Assembly: GCA_964576515.1 (NCBI GenBank)
Contig: CAZNUW010000001.1
Location: forward strand, 310,001-374,000
Source: SHVO01 sp964576515
Lineage (GTDB): Bacteria; Pseudomonadota; Alphaproteobacteria; Rhodospirillales; Rhodospirillaceae
Length of the DNA stretch: 64,000 nucleotides
Direction of reading: 5' to 3'
Shown here: positions 1 through 8,744 of the stretch, one piece after another
Position numbering within the stretch: position 1 is the stretch's first letter
How the letters are laid out: each line of letters begins with the position of its first letter
The notes under the pieces: model-generated
What the model was told of the DNA's origin: nothing
Seen by the model: only the letters and a program-made list of their open reading frames with translations
Databases searched by the model: none
Program-made: the position numbers and the translations under genes

Positions 1-1195
1 CCAGCGACGCGATCACCAAGCCGGTCGTGACGCCGACCGATGCGGCTTCCGTGAGACGGACACCGCGCAAGCCCGACTTCTCGTGCCGTTTGCGCCGCGA
101 CTGCACCCAGAACAACAGCCCTGTGGCGATCAAAATGCAGCCGGCGAGACCCGACAGGAAGTAGAGCCAGCGCAGCGGCCAGTGATCGAACTGGACGAGA
201 TGTATGCCGTAGAGAAATTCATAGGCCTTGGTGCTTCGGGTATAGGGCGTCGCCGCGAGGAATTCGCCGCTCGCGCCGTCGAACCACGACCGCGTACCGC
301 TGCGATAGGAAATGGTGTCGCCGCTCGGCCGCTGGAACTCGACATAGGCGTTGGCGTCGCCGGGATGAACCACGCGCAACACCTTCGGGACGTCGCCTTG
401 CCAGTGGGTCGCAGCCGTATCGCGAAGCGCGTCCAGCGAGACCAACGGCGCACCGGGTTTGCCCGCCGCCGGACGGCTGAACCAACCGCCGCTCGCCGAA
501 GCCGGATCATTCGCGAAGACAATCACCTGCGCGCTCGGCAGATAGGTGAAGGTGAAGATCGCAACGCCGGTGAAAGCGATCATCAAGTGGAAAGGCAACG
601 CAAATACGGCCGAGATATTGTGCAGGTCGAGCGTGGTGCGCTGCGCCTTGCGCACAATGCGCAATGTAAAGAAATCGACGAAGATATTGCGATGAATGAT
701 GACGCCGGAAATGCACAACGCCACCATGATCACCGCCGCGAGCGCACACAGGACCAGTCCGATACGGTAGGCCTCGATATTCAAGGTGAAGTGATAGGGA
801 TAGAAGAACCTCTCGCCGCCTAATGTGCCTTGGTCGGGCAACACCTCCAGCGTAGCCGGATCGACATAGCGGTTAAGGAAGGCCCCGCCGTCGAGCTGCG
901 CTGAGATTTGCGCGAAGGGCGTACGTTCGTCGGGTAAGGTGAGGCTCCAGCTTCGCGCCTCCGGCGCGAACGCCTGCGCCGCCGCGAAGAGGCGGTCCGG
1001 GCTCACGGTGGAGACTTCGGCGCTCCGGGTGGCCGGCATCATCCACCGATCAATCTCCCGGTCGAACACCGCGAGCGTGCCGGTCCAGAAGATCACAAAC
1101 AACAGGGCGCCGACGAACAGCCCGAACCAGGTGTGGAACCAGTTCAGGGCAAGCCGGAGGCCGCCAGGATCATCGGGGTTAGCAGGCGCGCTCAT
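1..1195 (-). CDS. PepSY-associated membrane protein, 3' end beyond window
   Basis: Inner-membrane protein of the PepSY-associated TM helix family, often linked to siderophore or ferric-reductase functions. The reading frame is open from the ATG at 1195 to base 1 (398 codons), so the gene is cut by the window edge. Visible membrane segments: about residues 16-45 (starting LNWFHTWFGLFVGALLF), 160-185 (IGLVLCALAAVIMVALCISG, ending in VIIHRN), 205-230 and 350-375, with a soluble PepSY-like periplasmic part between the first and second and another after the third. Its start overlaps the stop of the preceding small gene by 4 bases (ATGA), so it is the last visible gene of the operon that begins with the TonB receptor. 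Family and frame are clear; the substrate is inferred from context to be iron or siderophore related. Confidence 0.85.
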   Translation of the reverse strand, partial: MSAPANPDDPGGLRLALNWFHTWFGLFVGALLFVIFWTGTLAVFDREIDRWMMPATRSAEVSTVSPDRLFAAAQAFAPEARSWSLTLPDERTPFAQISAQLDGGAFLNRYVDPATLEVLPDQGTLGGERFFYPYHFTLNIEAYRIGLVLCALAAVIMVALCISGVIIHRNIFVDFFTLRIVRKAQRTTLDLHNISAVFALPFHLMIAFTGVAIFTFTYLPSAQVIVFANDPASASGGWFSRPAAGKPGAPLVSLDALRDTAATHWQGDVPKVLRVVHPGDANAYVEFQRPSGDTISYRSGTRSWFDGASGEFLAATPYTRSTKAYEFLYGIHLVQFDHWPLRWLYFLSGLAGCILIATGLLFWVQSRRKRHEKSGLRGVRLTEAASVGVTTGLVIASL

Positions 1196-1506
1196 GGCGT
1201 CGCTCCTATGACCGGCAGCGCGGGTTCGATCCACATCGCGAGCGCGTGGGTTGCGACCGCGGCTCCCACGAGCAGGAGCCAAACCCGCGTCAACCTACGT
1301 TCAGCAAAGCACCAGAGCATCAGAACGGCGTACAGCACGTAGCCGAACATACTGCCGACGATCAGCGCGTCCGGCCGTGAAGCATCGGTGTAGAGAACCA
1401 GAACAACGGCGATCAGCGCCGTCGCGCCCGCCGTCACGGCATAGGCCCCGACGAGAGCGGCCAGTATGCGCGCGGTGATGCGGAATCCGTTCCTTGTTCT
1501 AGTCAT
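1192..1506 (-). CDS. DUF3649-type small inner-membrane protein
   Basis: A 104-residue hydrophobic protein starting MTRTRNGFRITARILAALVG. Three to four predicted helices are visible (about 12-38, 46-66, 72-95). Small proteins of this kind (DUF3649, annotated as iron uptake proteins) typically sit between a TonB siderophore receptor and a PepSY protein, which is exactly the order here. Its start overlaps the sulfotransferase stop by 8 bases and its stop overlaps the PepSY start by 4, indicating translational coupling. The biochemical role is unknown; the family assignment rests on size, hydrophobicity and context rather than a diagnostic motif. Confidence 0.7.
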   Translation of the reverse strand: MTRTRNGFRITARILAALVGAYAVTAGATALIAVVLVLYTDASRPDALIVGSMFGYVLYAVLMLWCFAERRLTRVWLLLVGAAVATHALAMWIEPALPVIGATP

Positions 1507-2956
1507 GCGCCACCGTCAACGGGGCAAGGTGGCGCTCATAGGCGCGCCAGCGGCCATGCGACGAGCTATAGAGAGGCTTGCGGACCTGCCAGCGGCTCGG
1601 CGTCTGCACGGCGCGGTCCTGCTCGTGAAAGCGAAGGACGGACGGGTCCCAGGGCAAGGTGAGAAAATCGAGCAGACGCTTGGCTTGGTCTTCCAGGTCC
1701 GTCACAAGATCCTCATAACGGATGTCGATCATCCGCAATCCGCTTACGGCCGCCCAGTGTTGCATCAATCGCCGATATCCCCGCCAATAGTGAACAATAT
1801 CGTCGAGATCCGTCGCCCAGCGCTGCGCTGACGTGAAGTCCTCGGCGAAGATGGAAAGCCCGCAATCGCGGATATCACGCGTGCAATGAATGATTTGGGC
1901 GTTCGGGAACGCAAGCGCGACAAGACCGAGATGCCAGAAATTGAGCGGCTGCTTGTCGATGACCCGCATCGCTTCACGCGGCGAAAACGCGTTCAACCTA
2001 TCGAGATGATCGGTCGCGATGGCTGCAATATGATCGGACTTCAATTCCAAGGCCGTTTCCGGCCAGGGTGGGTCAGCGCGGCCCAGGCGGTCCGACGTGC
2101 CCGTCGCCATATCGGTCAGCACATCCAATTCGCCCGCACCATGCACATGTTCGTGGCCCGCAAGAATTTGTTCGGTGAGGGTCGTGCCGGAGCGCGGCAG
2201 GCCGATAATGAATACGGGGCGCGCGGACGGAACACCCCATCCGCGCCGCGCATCGAAGAAGGCCTGCGAGAATATTTCGATGAGCCGGTCGATCCGCGCG
2301 TCAAATTCTTTGCGATCGAACGGGTCCGCCGTACGCCTGCGCGCCGCGTTGGCGGCGGCCCATGCGGCGAAGGCCTCATCATGCCTGCCGAGACGCGCCA
2401 GCGCTTTTCCAAGCGCATAGCCGACGAGCGCCGCATCGGAATCAGGCGCCACGCGCACACAGTCTCGGGCGTTGCCGATTGCGATCTCAAGCGCATCGCC
2501 CTCGGCGACGCTCAGAAGACCGGCGAGCGCTTCCGCGTGAAACGGCTTCGCGGCCAGAAGTCTACGATAGGTCCCCGCCGCCGCCGCGCGATCACCTAAA
2601 TCCTCGAACAGCGCGCCGAGGCCGACCGCGGCGCCATCGGCGTGCTCGTCGAATTCCAACGCGGCTTCAAACTGCCGCTTGGCCTCGTCGAGTTTACCGT
2701 CCTGTGCAAGCGTCCGTCCCAGCAAGACGCGGATCGGCGCGTTTTTTGGGTCACAGCCAACCGCCCGCTCAAGGCAGGCGACGGCTTCGGCGCGCTGATG
2801 ATTACGACTGAGGATGCCCGCCAGCCCCACGTACGGCGCGGCGGCGCGCGGATCGGCCTTGGCCGATAACCGATACGCCTCAAACGCGCCAACGGCGTCG
2901 CCCGCTTTTTCGCAGGCGACGCCTTTGTCGTAGAGTTCCTTACCGGCGGCGGACAT
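1499..2956 (-). CDS. TPR-sulfotransferase fusion protein
   Basis: 485 residues. The N-terminal third (about 5-190) is made of tetratricopeptide repeats (for example VGAFEAYRLSAKADPRAAAP and ACLERAVGCDPKNAPIRVLL). The C-terminal part (about 235-470) is a sulfotransferase domain whose PAPS 5'-phosphosulfate loop, FIIGLPRSGTTLTEQIL, is at about residue 248. A second PAPS-contact region, IIHCTRDIRDCGLSIFAEDF, follows. Such TPR-sulfotransferases recur in alphaproteobacterial TonB-receptor operons; the acceptor is unknown. It starts 5 bases after the receptor stop, so its ribosome binding site lies inside the receptor gene, and it overlaps the next gene by 8 bases. Whether it modifies a siderophore, the receptor or something else cannot be read from sequence. 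Confidence 0.88.
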   Translation of the reverse strand: MSAAGKELYDKGVACEKAGDAVGAFEAYRLSAKADPRAAAPYVGLAGILSRNHQRAEAVACLERAVGCDPKNAPIRVLLGRTLAQDGKLDEAKRQFEAALEFDEHADGAAVGLGALFEDLGDRAAAAGTYRRLLAAKPFHAEALAGLLSVAEGDALEIAIGNARDCVRVAPDSDAALVGYALGKALARLGRHDEAFAAWAAANAARRRTADPFDRKEFDARIDRLIEIFSQAFFDARRGWGVPSARPVFIIGLPRSGTTLTEQILAGHEHVHGAGELDVLTDMATGTSDRLGRADPPWPETALELKSDHIAAIATDHLDRLNAFSPREAMRVIDKQPLNFWHLGLVALAFPNAQIIHCTRDIRDCGLSIFAEDFTSAQRWATDLDDIVHYWRGYRRLMQHWAAVSGLRMIDIRYEDLVTDLEDQAKRLLDFLTLPWDPSVLRFHEQDRAVQTPSRWQVRKPLYSSSHGRWRAYERHLAPLTVAHD

Positions 2957-2961
2957 GACCG

Positions 2962-5097
2962 CTAGAAGTTCGCGCGGACCGTAAGGTAGGCCGAACGCGG
3001 ATTACCGAAGCGATGTCCGGTGGCGGGCGTCCCGTTCGCGTAACCCACGCTTTCGCGGTACTTCTCGTTGAACAGATTGAGCACGTTCACCTGCACGCTG
3101 ATCTTTTCCGAAACCGGATAAGAGACCATCGCGTCGGCCAGCGTGTATCCTTCGTAGGTGACACGGAACCGGGGCGCCGGGCGCTTGGAGATGCTGCGCG
3201 CGCCGAGCCCCAGCCGAAGGCCTTCCAGCGCCCCCATCTGCACCTCGTAGGAGCCGAACACACTCACCGTATGGTGCGGCACGAGTTCGACCGGATCGCC
3301 GACGCCCTGCCCGGCGTTCGCGTTGATGACTTTTGTGATTTCGGCGTCGACGTAACCATACGCCGCATCGACGCTGAGAGCCGACGTCACTTTCCAGTTG
3401 GCGCTGACCTCGAAGCCTTTGTGCTCCTGCTCGCCGGTCGCGATGACGTAAGCGGGCTGCCCCGGCACATTGTTCGGATCGGCGGTCGCGACATTTTGCC
3501 GGGTCAGCGCGAACGCCGCCGCGGTCAGCGTCACCGCATTGTCCCACAGTCCGCCCTTGAGGCCGATCTCGTAGTTCGTCGCACTTTCCGGGTCGATGGG
3601 CGTCCCAGCGCGAGTCGTCCCGTTTTGCGGAATGAAGCTTTCCGCGTAACTGGCGTAGGCATTGAGACCGGCGATCAGTTCGTAGCTGCCGCCGATCCGG
3701 AACGTGAAGTCATCGGACGGTGTCGTAACGTTCGTGCGCCGGTTGGTCACTTTGTAATCGTCATAACGTGCGCCCGCCATAATCGTCAGGCGCTCCATGG
3801 GCCGCAAGCTTGTCTCGGCATAGATGGAGTTGAGTCGGTCCTTGGAAACGGAAAAGGGCAGCAAAGGGATGGTGAAGTCGGGAACGCCATAAACCGCCGC
3901 GCCGATATTGTTGATATCCACGACGCCGAGGGCGCCGCCAAAGGCCCAGAGGCTGTCGAACTTGGTGCGCTGCGCCGTCGCGCCGACAACCCAGTCCTGG
4001 CGCTGTCCGAAGGCGTCGAACCCGCCGACAAGCTGAACATCGCCGTAAGCGACTTCCGTATCTCGCGAGCCGTGCGAATAATAAACGTAGGCCATCGTGT
4101 CGCCCGGTCCGAAGCCTCGGCCCCCTACGTAGTTTTCCGCGCCCTGACTGGTTTGATAGTCGAAGGTCGACTTCTGATAACTGCCGCGAACGACAAGCTT
4201 CAGGCTGTCCAGGAATTCATGCTGCAATTCGGCGTCGACATACGTGTCCTCGCCGCCCTGTTTGGCCGGAACGCCGAGAAAGGTTTTCGCCGTGAACGTC
4301 GCCGGGAGAGACCCGTCGGAGTTCGCCGGAAACGCCGAGCCGGGGACGCCGTCTCGCTTGGTATAGGCCAGCGAGGTCTGCATCCGGGTGCGATCGCTGA
4401 AATTGGATTCGAGGACCGGCCGTATTGAAAAGGTTTCGGTCTTCTCCGGGTCTTGAGGGCTGCGCTGATCCTCGAAAGCGAGTGTGATTCTGCCGCTGAG
4501 GATGTCCGAACCGAAAAGCGCCGCCGCATTCGCGTCGGCCTCAAGGCGATAGGTGCCGTAACTGCCGCCACGCGCGGACAGATTGATGAAGTCGTTGTCC
4601 TGCGGAGATTTGGTGATTTGGTTGATCACGCCGCCGGGAATGACGGGGCCCAGAAGGATTGAAGCCGGTCCTTTCACGACTTCAAATCGTTCGATGTGGG
4701 ATATGTCGCGCCGCCCCGCCCCACGGCTGTCGTTCTCAGGCCGGTTGTTCGTCAACACCGAGGCATAGAGACCCCGGATGAAATATGACCCACTGCCCGG
4801 AAGCAATTGCGTCTGCCGGCGAACGACGTTCGGAACGGTTTCAAGAATATCCAGCGGATTGACGACTCCGCGCTCCTCCATGGCGGAGCGATCGATGACA
4901 TTGAGGGAGAACGGCAGTTCTTGCGGCGTGATGGGCAGGCGGTTCGCCAACGAGTTCTGGAATTTGCCGGTCACGATGATCTCTTCAACCGTCCCCGCAG
5001 CGCTTGTGTCGGTTTGCGCCCAAACGGCCGCGGGCGCGGTGAGCATCGTCGCGGCCAGCAACGTGGGCCGAATCAGGATGGAAGACCGAAGTGACAT
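2962..5097 (-). CDS. TonB-dependent siderophore receptor
   Basis: 711 residues, outer-membrane gated channel of the FhuA/FepA class. Signal peptide is the first 28 residues, ending PAAVWAQ. A TonB-box-like stretch EEIIVTG follows at about residue 38. The plug domain covers about 50-165 (RGLYASVLTNNRPEND, then ERFEVVKGPASILLGP) and a beta-barrel fills the rest, ending with the aromatic terminus typical of outer-membrane porins (YLTVRANF). It is first in an operon with the sulfotransferase, DUF3649 and PepSY genes, a common ferric-siderophore uptake arrangement. A candidate iron-responsive box lies 63 bases upstream. The siderophore class is not evident. Confidence 0.93.
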   Translation of the reverse strand: MSLRSSILIRPTLLAATMLTAPAAVWAQTDTSAAGTVEEIIVTGKFQNSLANRLPITPQELPFSLNVIDRSAMEERGVVNPLDILETVPNVVRRQTQLLPGSGSYFIRGLYASVLTNNRPENDSRGAGRRDISHIERFEVVKGPASILLGPVIPGGVINQITKSPQDNDFINLSARGGSYGTYRLEADANAAALFGSDILSGRITLAFEDQRSPQDPEKTETFSIRPVLESNFSDRTRMQTSLAYTKRDGVPGSAFPANSDGSLPATFTAKTFLGVPAKQGGEDTYVDAELQHEFLDSLKLVVRGSYQKSTFDYQTSQGAENYVGGRGFGPGDTMAYVYYSHGSRDTEVAYGDVQLVGGFDAFGQRQDWVVGATAQRTKFDSLWAFGGALGVVDINNIGAAVYGVPDFTIPLLPFSVSKDRLNSIYAETSLRPMERLTIMAGARYDDYKVTNRRTNVTTPSDDFTFRIGGSYELIAGLNAYASYAESFIPQNGTTRAGTPIDPESATNYEIGLKGGLWDNAVTLTAAAFALTRQNVATADPNNVPGQPAYVIATGEQEHKGFEVSANWKVTSALSVDAAYGYVDAEITKVINANAGQGVGDPVELVPHHTVSVFGSYEVQMGALEGLRLGLGARSISKRPAPRFRVTYEGYTLADAMVSYPVSEKISVQVNVLNLFNEKYRESVGYANGTPATGHRFGNPRSAYLTVRANF

Positions 5098-5159
5098 ACA
5101 TACCCCCAGGCAAATAGATCGAGTGATATTAAGAATTATATGCAGGTAGGCATAAATAT

Positions 5160-5178
5160 ATTGCGAGTGATATGCAAT
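5160..5178. promoter_or_regulatory. Candidate Fur-type operator
   Basis: ATTGCGAGTGATATGCAAT, an imperfect palindrome (outer ATTGC/GCAAT perfect) in an AT-rich stretch 63 bases upstream of the siderophore receptor start. It resembles the TGC-rich dyads proposed for alphaproteobacterial Fur-family regulators. The identification is by eye and by position only. Confidence 0.35.
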
Positions 5179-5244
5179 AGCGTTTTCGCGCGAGGGTTTT
5201 GGGGGTGGGTGAGATGCTCAGGGGGCCGCCGGAGAATCCCCCCT

Positions 5245-5258
5245 TTGAGGGCCCTCAA
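5245..5258. repeat. 14-bp perfect palindrome
   Basis: TTGAGGGCCCTCAA lies 20 bases beyond the stop of the YbhN-like gene, in the intergenic stretch before the iron operon. It may be an operator or part of a weak bidirectional hairpin terminator, together with the flanking GGGGG/CCCCCC pair (5220-5243). No T-tract follows on either strand. Confidence 0.4.
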
Positions 5259-5277
5259 CCGCGCAGGGCGCGCGGCT

Positions 5278-6243
5278 TCAGCGCTTTCGCCACCGGACAA
5301 ATTCGCTGACCACCAGAAGCGTGATGCCGCACATGAGGGGGACCAGAAAATAAACGATCCGGAAGGCGAGCAGCGCGCCGATCACATTGCCTTGCGATAT
5401 CAGCGACGAGATGACGAACTCCAGCACCCCGAGCCCGCCCGGCACGTGGCTCACCAGCCCCGTGACGTTGGCCAGCACGTAAGCCGACACGGTATCGGGT
5501 AACGACGCCGCGCCCGCGAGCAACTGATGCAGCGTCGCGGCCACGAAAGCGAAGTTCACCGTGCCCAGCGCGACTTGCGCCGCCGCCATGCGGGCGCCGG
5601 GCAAGCGGAAGGTGTGGCCGCGGACGGTCACGGGGTCTTTGCGCCGCCACGCCAAAACGACATACGCGCATGACAGCGCAAGACAAAGCGTACCAGCGGC
5701 GCGGGCCATCGCCGGTGAGAGCGCGAACGTCCCAAGTTCAAGCGTAGGACGCAGGATCAAGACAAGCCCGCCCAGGGTCATCAGCCCCAGACCAACCGTC
5801 AGGCCGCAAAACAGGATGATCTTTCCGACGTCGCCCGCGCTGAGGCCGAAGCCGGAATAAAAGCGATAACGGATCGCGCCACTGCTGAGGGCCGCGACAC
5901 CGACATTGTGCCCGATGGAGAGGCTGACAAAGGACGTCAGCGCGATCTTCCAATAGGCGAGCGGCCGCCCGACGTAATGGACGGCAAGGGCGTCGAATCC
6001 GCTCAAACAGATGTAACTGGCGCCCGCGCACGCGAAGGCAAGGATGAGCTGGATCCCGGGAATATCGCCGATCGCGCCGAGAATTTCGGAAAATGGGCGG
6101 CCCTCAAACGCGCGGTAGCCCAGCCAGCAGCCCACCGGCAGCATCACGATCGGAACAAAGATCGAGAATTTCTTGAGAGCCTGCCCCCACTTGCCCTCCG
6201 GTTTCTCTTTTTCGTTCGTCACGCCGTCCCGTCGTCCCGTCAT
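5278..6243 (-). CDS. YbhN/MprF-flippase-type integral membrane protein (UPF0104)
   Basis: 321 residues with about eight predicted membrane helices. It resembles the N-terminal flippase-like half of MprF (lysylphosphatidylglycerol synthase TM region) and E. coli YbhN. The conserved region SLSIGHNVGVAALSSGAIRY (about 110-130) and the motif VSHVPGGLGVLEF (about 268-280) are hallmarks of this family. There is no C-terminal aminoacyl-transfer domain, so it is a stand-alone membrane module, presumably moving or presenting a lipid. It is divergent from a cardiolipin-synthase-like gene 80 bases away; in E. coli ybhN and ybhO (clsB) are also adjacent. ATG 6243 is used; a GTG at 6222 is an alternative. 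Confidence 0.85.
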   Translation of the reverse strand: MTGRRDGVTNEKEKPEGKWGQALKKFSIFVPIVMLPVGCWLGYRAFEGRPFSEILGAIGDIPGIQLILAFACAGASYICLSGFDALAVHYVGRPLAYWKIALTSFVSLSIGHNVGVAALSSGAIRYRFYSGFGLSAGDVGKIILFCGLTVGLGLMTLGGLVLILRPTLELGTFALSPAMARAAGTLCLALSCAYVVLAWRRKDPVTVRGHTFRLPGARMAAAQVALGTVNFAFVAATLHQLLAGAASLPDTVSAYVLANVTGLVSHVPGGLGVLEFVISSLISQGNVIGALLAFRIVYFLVPLMCGITLLVVSEFVRWRKR

Positions 6244-6323
6244 GCGTTCGTCCGGCGTAAAACGCGCGCCACGCGATTTTGTCCCGGAACAGCCGGAAGG
6301 AACTTCCGCACCGCGCAGTTGTT

Positions 6324-7652
6324 ATGACTCATCACCTACACGCCATCCGTGGCGCAGACGCCCCTGTCCGGTTGTCCGACCTCATGATTTCCTTCGTCTG
6401 GATTATCCTCCTTCTGCCGATCCTCGCGTTCGCGATTTTTATCGGCGCGAACATCGTCACGGCGGAAAAGCGTCTGCGGCGGAAGCCCAAAAAGCTCTAC
6501 ACCAGCGCCGATATCGATTTCCGGCGCGCCCTCGGCGTGTTGCTCGGCCCGTCCATCCTGCCCGGGAATCACGTGCGCATCCTGATGAACGGCGACGGCA
6601 CCTTCCCCGCCATGCTGGAGGCCATTCGATCGGCCCACACCAGCATCACCTTTGAATCCTTCATTTTCCGCGACGAGATCGGCGGACAATTCTGCACGGC
6701 GCTGACCGACGCCGCGCGGCGCGGCGTGCGCGTGCACATCCTGCTCGACTGGATCGGTTCGCGCACGATGGACCAGGGGCTTCTGGAGGCGACAAAAAAA
6801 GCCGGCGCCCAGGTGCGCATCTACCATGAACTCAGTTGGTACAACTGGCGGCGCATCAACAACCGCACCCATCGCAAACTTCTGATCGTCGACGGCCTCA
6901 AGGGGTTCACCGGCGGCGTCGGGGTCGGCACCGAATGGACCGGCGACGGGCAAGACCCCAAACATTGGCGCGACACTCATTATGAAGTGACGGGCCCGGT
7001 CGTCGCCCAGATGCAATCGGTGTTCATCGACAACTGGATCAAAGCCACAGGCGAAGTCCTCCACGGCGACGACTATTTCCCGACACTGCATCCCACAGGC
7101 GACATGGATGCCCAGATGTTCTCGAGCTCGCCGGAGGGCGGCAGTTCGAGCCTGCATCTCATGGTGCTGCTTGCGATCACCGCGGCGACAAAGACCATCG
7201 ATATCGAGAACTCGTATTTCGTGCCGGACGAACTGACGATCCAGACCTTGATCGCGGCGCGCAAACGCGGCGTGCGCGTGCGCGTGCTGGTGCCCAGCCG
7301 GCATACGGACGCGAAAGTCGGACGATGGGCGTCGCAGGCGCTTTACGCGCAGCTTTTGAAAGCGGGCATCGAGATCAACGAATACGAACCCACCATGATC
7401 CACTGCAAGGTCATCGTCGTGGACGGCCGCTGGGCGTCGGTGGGATCGTGCAACTTCGATGACCGGTCGTTCCGCCTGAACGACGAGGCGAATCTGAATA
7501 TCTTCAGCGAGGCGTTCGCGCGCGTCCAGATGGAACATGTCGAACGCGATTTCGCGCAGTCGCGCAAGATCGCCGCCCGGCGGTGGGCGCACCGGCATTT
7601 CACCAAACGCATCCTTGAGCGGATCGCGATCAGCTTCCGGTCACAGCTTTAA
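6324..7652 (+). CDS. Phospholipase D-family cardiolipin synthase (ClsB-like)
   Basis: Phosphatidyl transferase with two HKD motifs: H183-x-K (THRKLLIVDG) and H360-x-K (HCKVIVVDGRWASVGSCNFD), numbered from the ATG at 6324. The second is followed by the typical DDRSFRLNDEANL. An N-terminal hydrophobic segment (ISFVWIILLLPILAFAIFIG) anchors it to the membrane. The start is uncertain: the longest frame opens with TTG at 6279, while ATGs at 6324 and 6384 are more likely, and 6384 would give a 422-residue protein close to ClsB length. It probably makes cardiolipin or a related phospholipid. Pairing with the divergent YbhN homologue suggests a joint role in membrane lipid composition. Confidence 0.88.
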   Translation: MTHHLHAIRGADAPVRLSDLMISFVWIILLLPILAFAIFIGANIVTAEKRLRRKPKKLYTSADIDFRRALGVLLGPSILPGNHVRILMNGDGTFPAMLEAIRSAHTSITFESFIFRDEIGGQFCTALTDAARRGVRVHILLDWIGSRTMDQGLLEATKKAGAQVRIYHELSWYNWRRINNRTHRKLLIVDGLKGFTGGVGVGTEWTGDGQDPKHWRDTHYEVTGPVVAQMQSVFIDNWIKATGEVLHGDDYFPTLHPTGDMDAQMFSSSPEGGSSSLHLMVLLAITAATKTIDIENSYFVPDELTIQTLIAARKRGVRVRVLVPSRHTDAKVGRWASQALYAQLLKAGIEINEYEPTMIHCKVIVVDGRWASVGSCNFDDRSFRLNDEANLNIFSEAFARVQMEHVERDFAQSRKIAARRWAHRHFTKRILERIAISFRSQL

Positions 7653-7656
7653 GGCG

Positions 7657-8232
7657 TCACAGTTTTAAAGCAGGGGGCGCGGTCCTTCCCTGCCATCCGC
7701 GCAGGACGGTTTCGGTATCCACCGTTTCGATCTGATAGGTGAAGCGGCTTTCATACAGCGCCATCAAACTGTCGTGGCCCGCATCCGACGAACTGCAGAC
7801 CGCATCCATGGGCAGGATCACGCGGTAGCCGAGATCCACCGCGCTCATCACGGTCGCGAGCACGCAAACATCGGTTTCGCCGCCCGAAACGATGAGCGTG
7901 TCGGCACCGCTTGCGTTGAGTTCCTCGCGCAGCGCGGGATTGGAAAAGGCGGAGTAGCCCGGCTTATCGACGACCCGCGCGGGCGGTGTCAGCCGCGCGA
8001 GGGTCGGCATGAGATCAAGGAGGTCGGGGTGGATCCGCTCGCGCGTCACCTCGCGCCAGTTCTCGTAATACCGCCGCCATGCGCCGGGCCTCTGTTCGGG
8101 GCGTTCCGGCGGCATGAAGCGGGTGAAGATCGTCTGCGCCGCGGCGGCCTCGGCGATCACGGTGATGCAAGGCAGCGCAGCCGTCATCCAGAGGACGGGC
8201 CAAACGCCATCGGGCGCGAACATCCGTTGCAT
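7657..8232 (-). CDS. Isochorismatase-fold cysteine hydrolase, start unclear
   Basis: Cysteine hydrolase of the isochorismatase superfamily. The catalytic Lys is visible in VVDKPGYSAF and the catalytic Cys in GGETDVCVLATVMSAVDLGY. The family's catalytic Asp sits in the first strand (motif DMQ). Here the frame reads LCIDMQRMFA, but the first available ATG (8232) is the Met of that motif, so the Asp and the preceding strand (KYGPFSPATTIHLCID, codons 8280-8233) lie upstream. That upstream frame is open back to a TAA inside the neighbouring gene and contains no ATG, GTG or TTG. Either a non-standard start is used near 8283, or the start codon was lost and the enzyme is inactive. Substrate unknown. 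Convergent with the ClsB-like gene, 4 bases apart. Confidence 0.8.
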   Translation of the reverse strand: MQRMFAPDGVWPVLWMTAALPCITVIAEAAAAQTIFTRFMPPERPEQRPGAWRRYYENWREVTRERIHPDLLDLMPTLARLTPPARVVDKPGYSAFSNPALREELNASGADTLIVSGGETDVCVLATVMSAVDLGYRVILPMDAVCSSSDAGHDSLMALYESRFTYQIETVDTETVLRGWQGRTAPPALKL

Positions 8233-8291
8233 GTCGATGCACAGATGGATCGTCGTGGCGGGTGAGAAAGGACCGTATTTGAGGCCGCTGG

Positions 8292-8636
8292 TTATCGGGA
8301 TGCTCGTTTGCGGGTGGAGGTTTGGCGGGTGGAGGTTTGGCGCGTGGAATTCTTGCGAGCGGACTTCTTAGCAGTTTTCTTCTTCACCGTCTTTTTGGCC
8401 GCTTTCTTTCGGGCGGCCGCGCCCTTGCGCCCGCCTTTGCGCGCCGGTTCCTTATTCACCGCCTTGCCACGGCCCGAACCGCTTTTCTTTCCGCCGCCGC
8501 TCATCTTGTTGACCGTGGCCCAGGCGCGGGCCTCGGCTTCTTCGTGACGGACGCCTTCCTTCTCGTAGCCTTCCTCGATGTGCGCGGCCTGGCGTTTTTG
8601 TTTGTCGGTGTAGGCGGATTTGTCGCCGCGAGGCAT
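8292..8636 (-). CDS. Small stress/stabilisation protein with basic histone-like tail
   Basis: 114 residues from the ATG at 8636 (AGGAG about 7 bases upstream; a longer frame to 8750 is not favoured). The N-terminal half, MPRGDKSAYTDKQKRQAAHI followed by EEAEARAWATVNK, matches small proteins annotated as plasmid stabilisation or ChaB-related, common in rhizobia and relatives. The C-terminal half is almost pure Lys/Ala/Arg/Ser (GRKGAAARKKAAKKTVKKKT and on), resembling histone H1-like tails, and ends in the repeat STRQT. A DNA-binding or compaction role is inferred. It is divergent from imuA and shares the intergenic region that holds the SOS box. Confidence 0.75.
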   Translation of the reverse strand: MPRGDKSAYTDKQKRQAAHIEEGYEKEGVRHEEAEARAWATVNKMSGGGKKSGSGRGKAVNKEPARKGGRKGAAARKKAAKKTVKKKTAKKSARKNSTRQTSTRQTSTRKRASR

Positions 8637-8744
8637 GGGGAGACTCCTGAAGGCGCTGAGACTGTTCAAGGCAACGGCTCCTGCCCCCGGAAGTTCCAGC
8701 ATTTGCAGGCCTTTGGAAGGTTCGCTTGACTCTGCGCGCATTGA

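Noticed and set aside
130..749. Apparent break-up of the PepSY gene into short minus-strand frames
   Set aside because: The true frame runs without a stop from 1195 to base 1; it appears short only because it leaves the window.
83..823. 246-residue plus-strand frame at the left end
   Set aside because: It is opposite the PepSY gene, whose frame is open with clear membrane helices; the plus frame has random-looking composition.
3013..4428. Long open frame on the plus strand opposite the siderophore receptor
   Set aside because: Shadow of the receptor gene; composition is Arg/His/Asp rich with no family signal. The same applies to the long frames opposite the carboxylase genes (14860-16779, 17130-18269) and the TonB genes.
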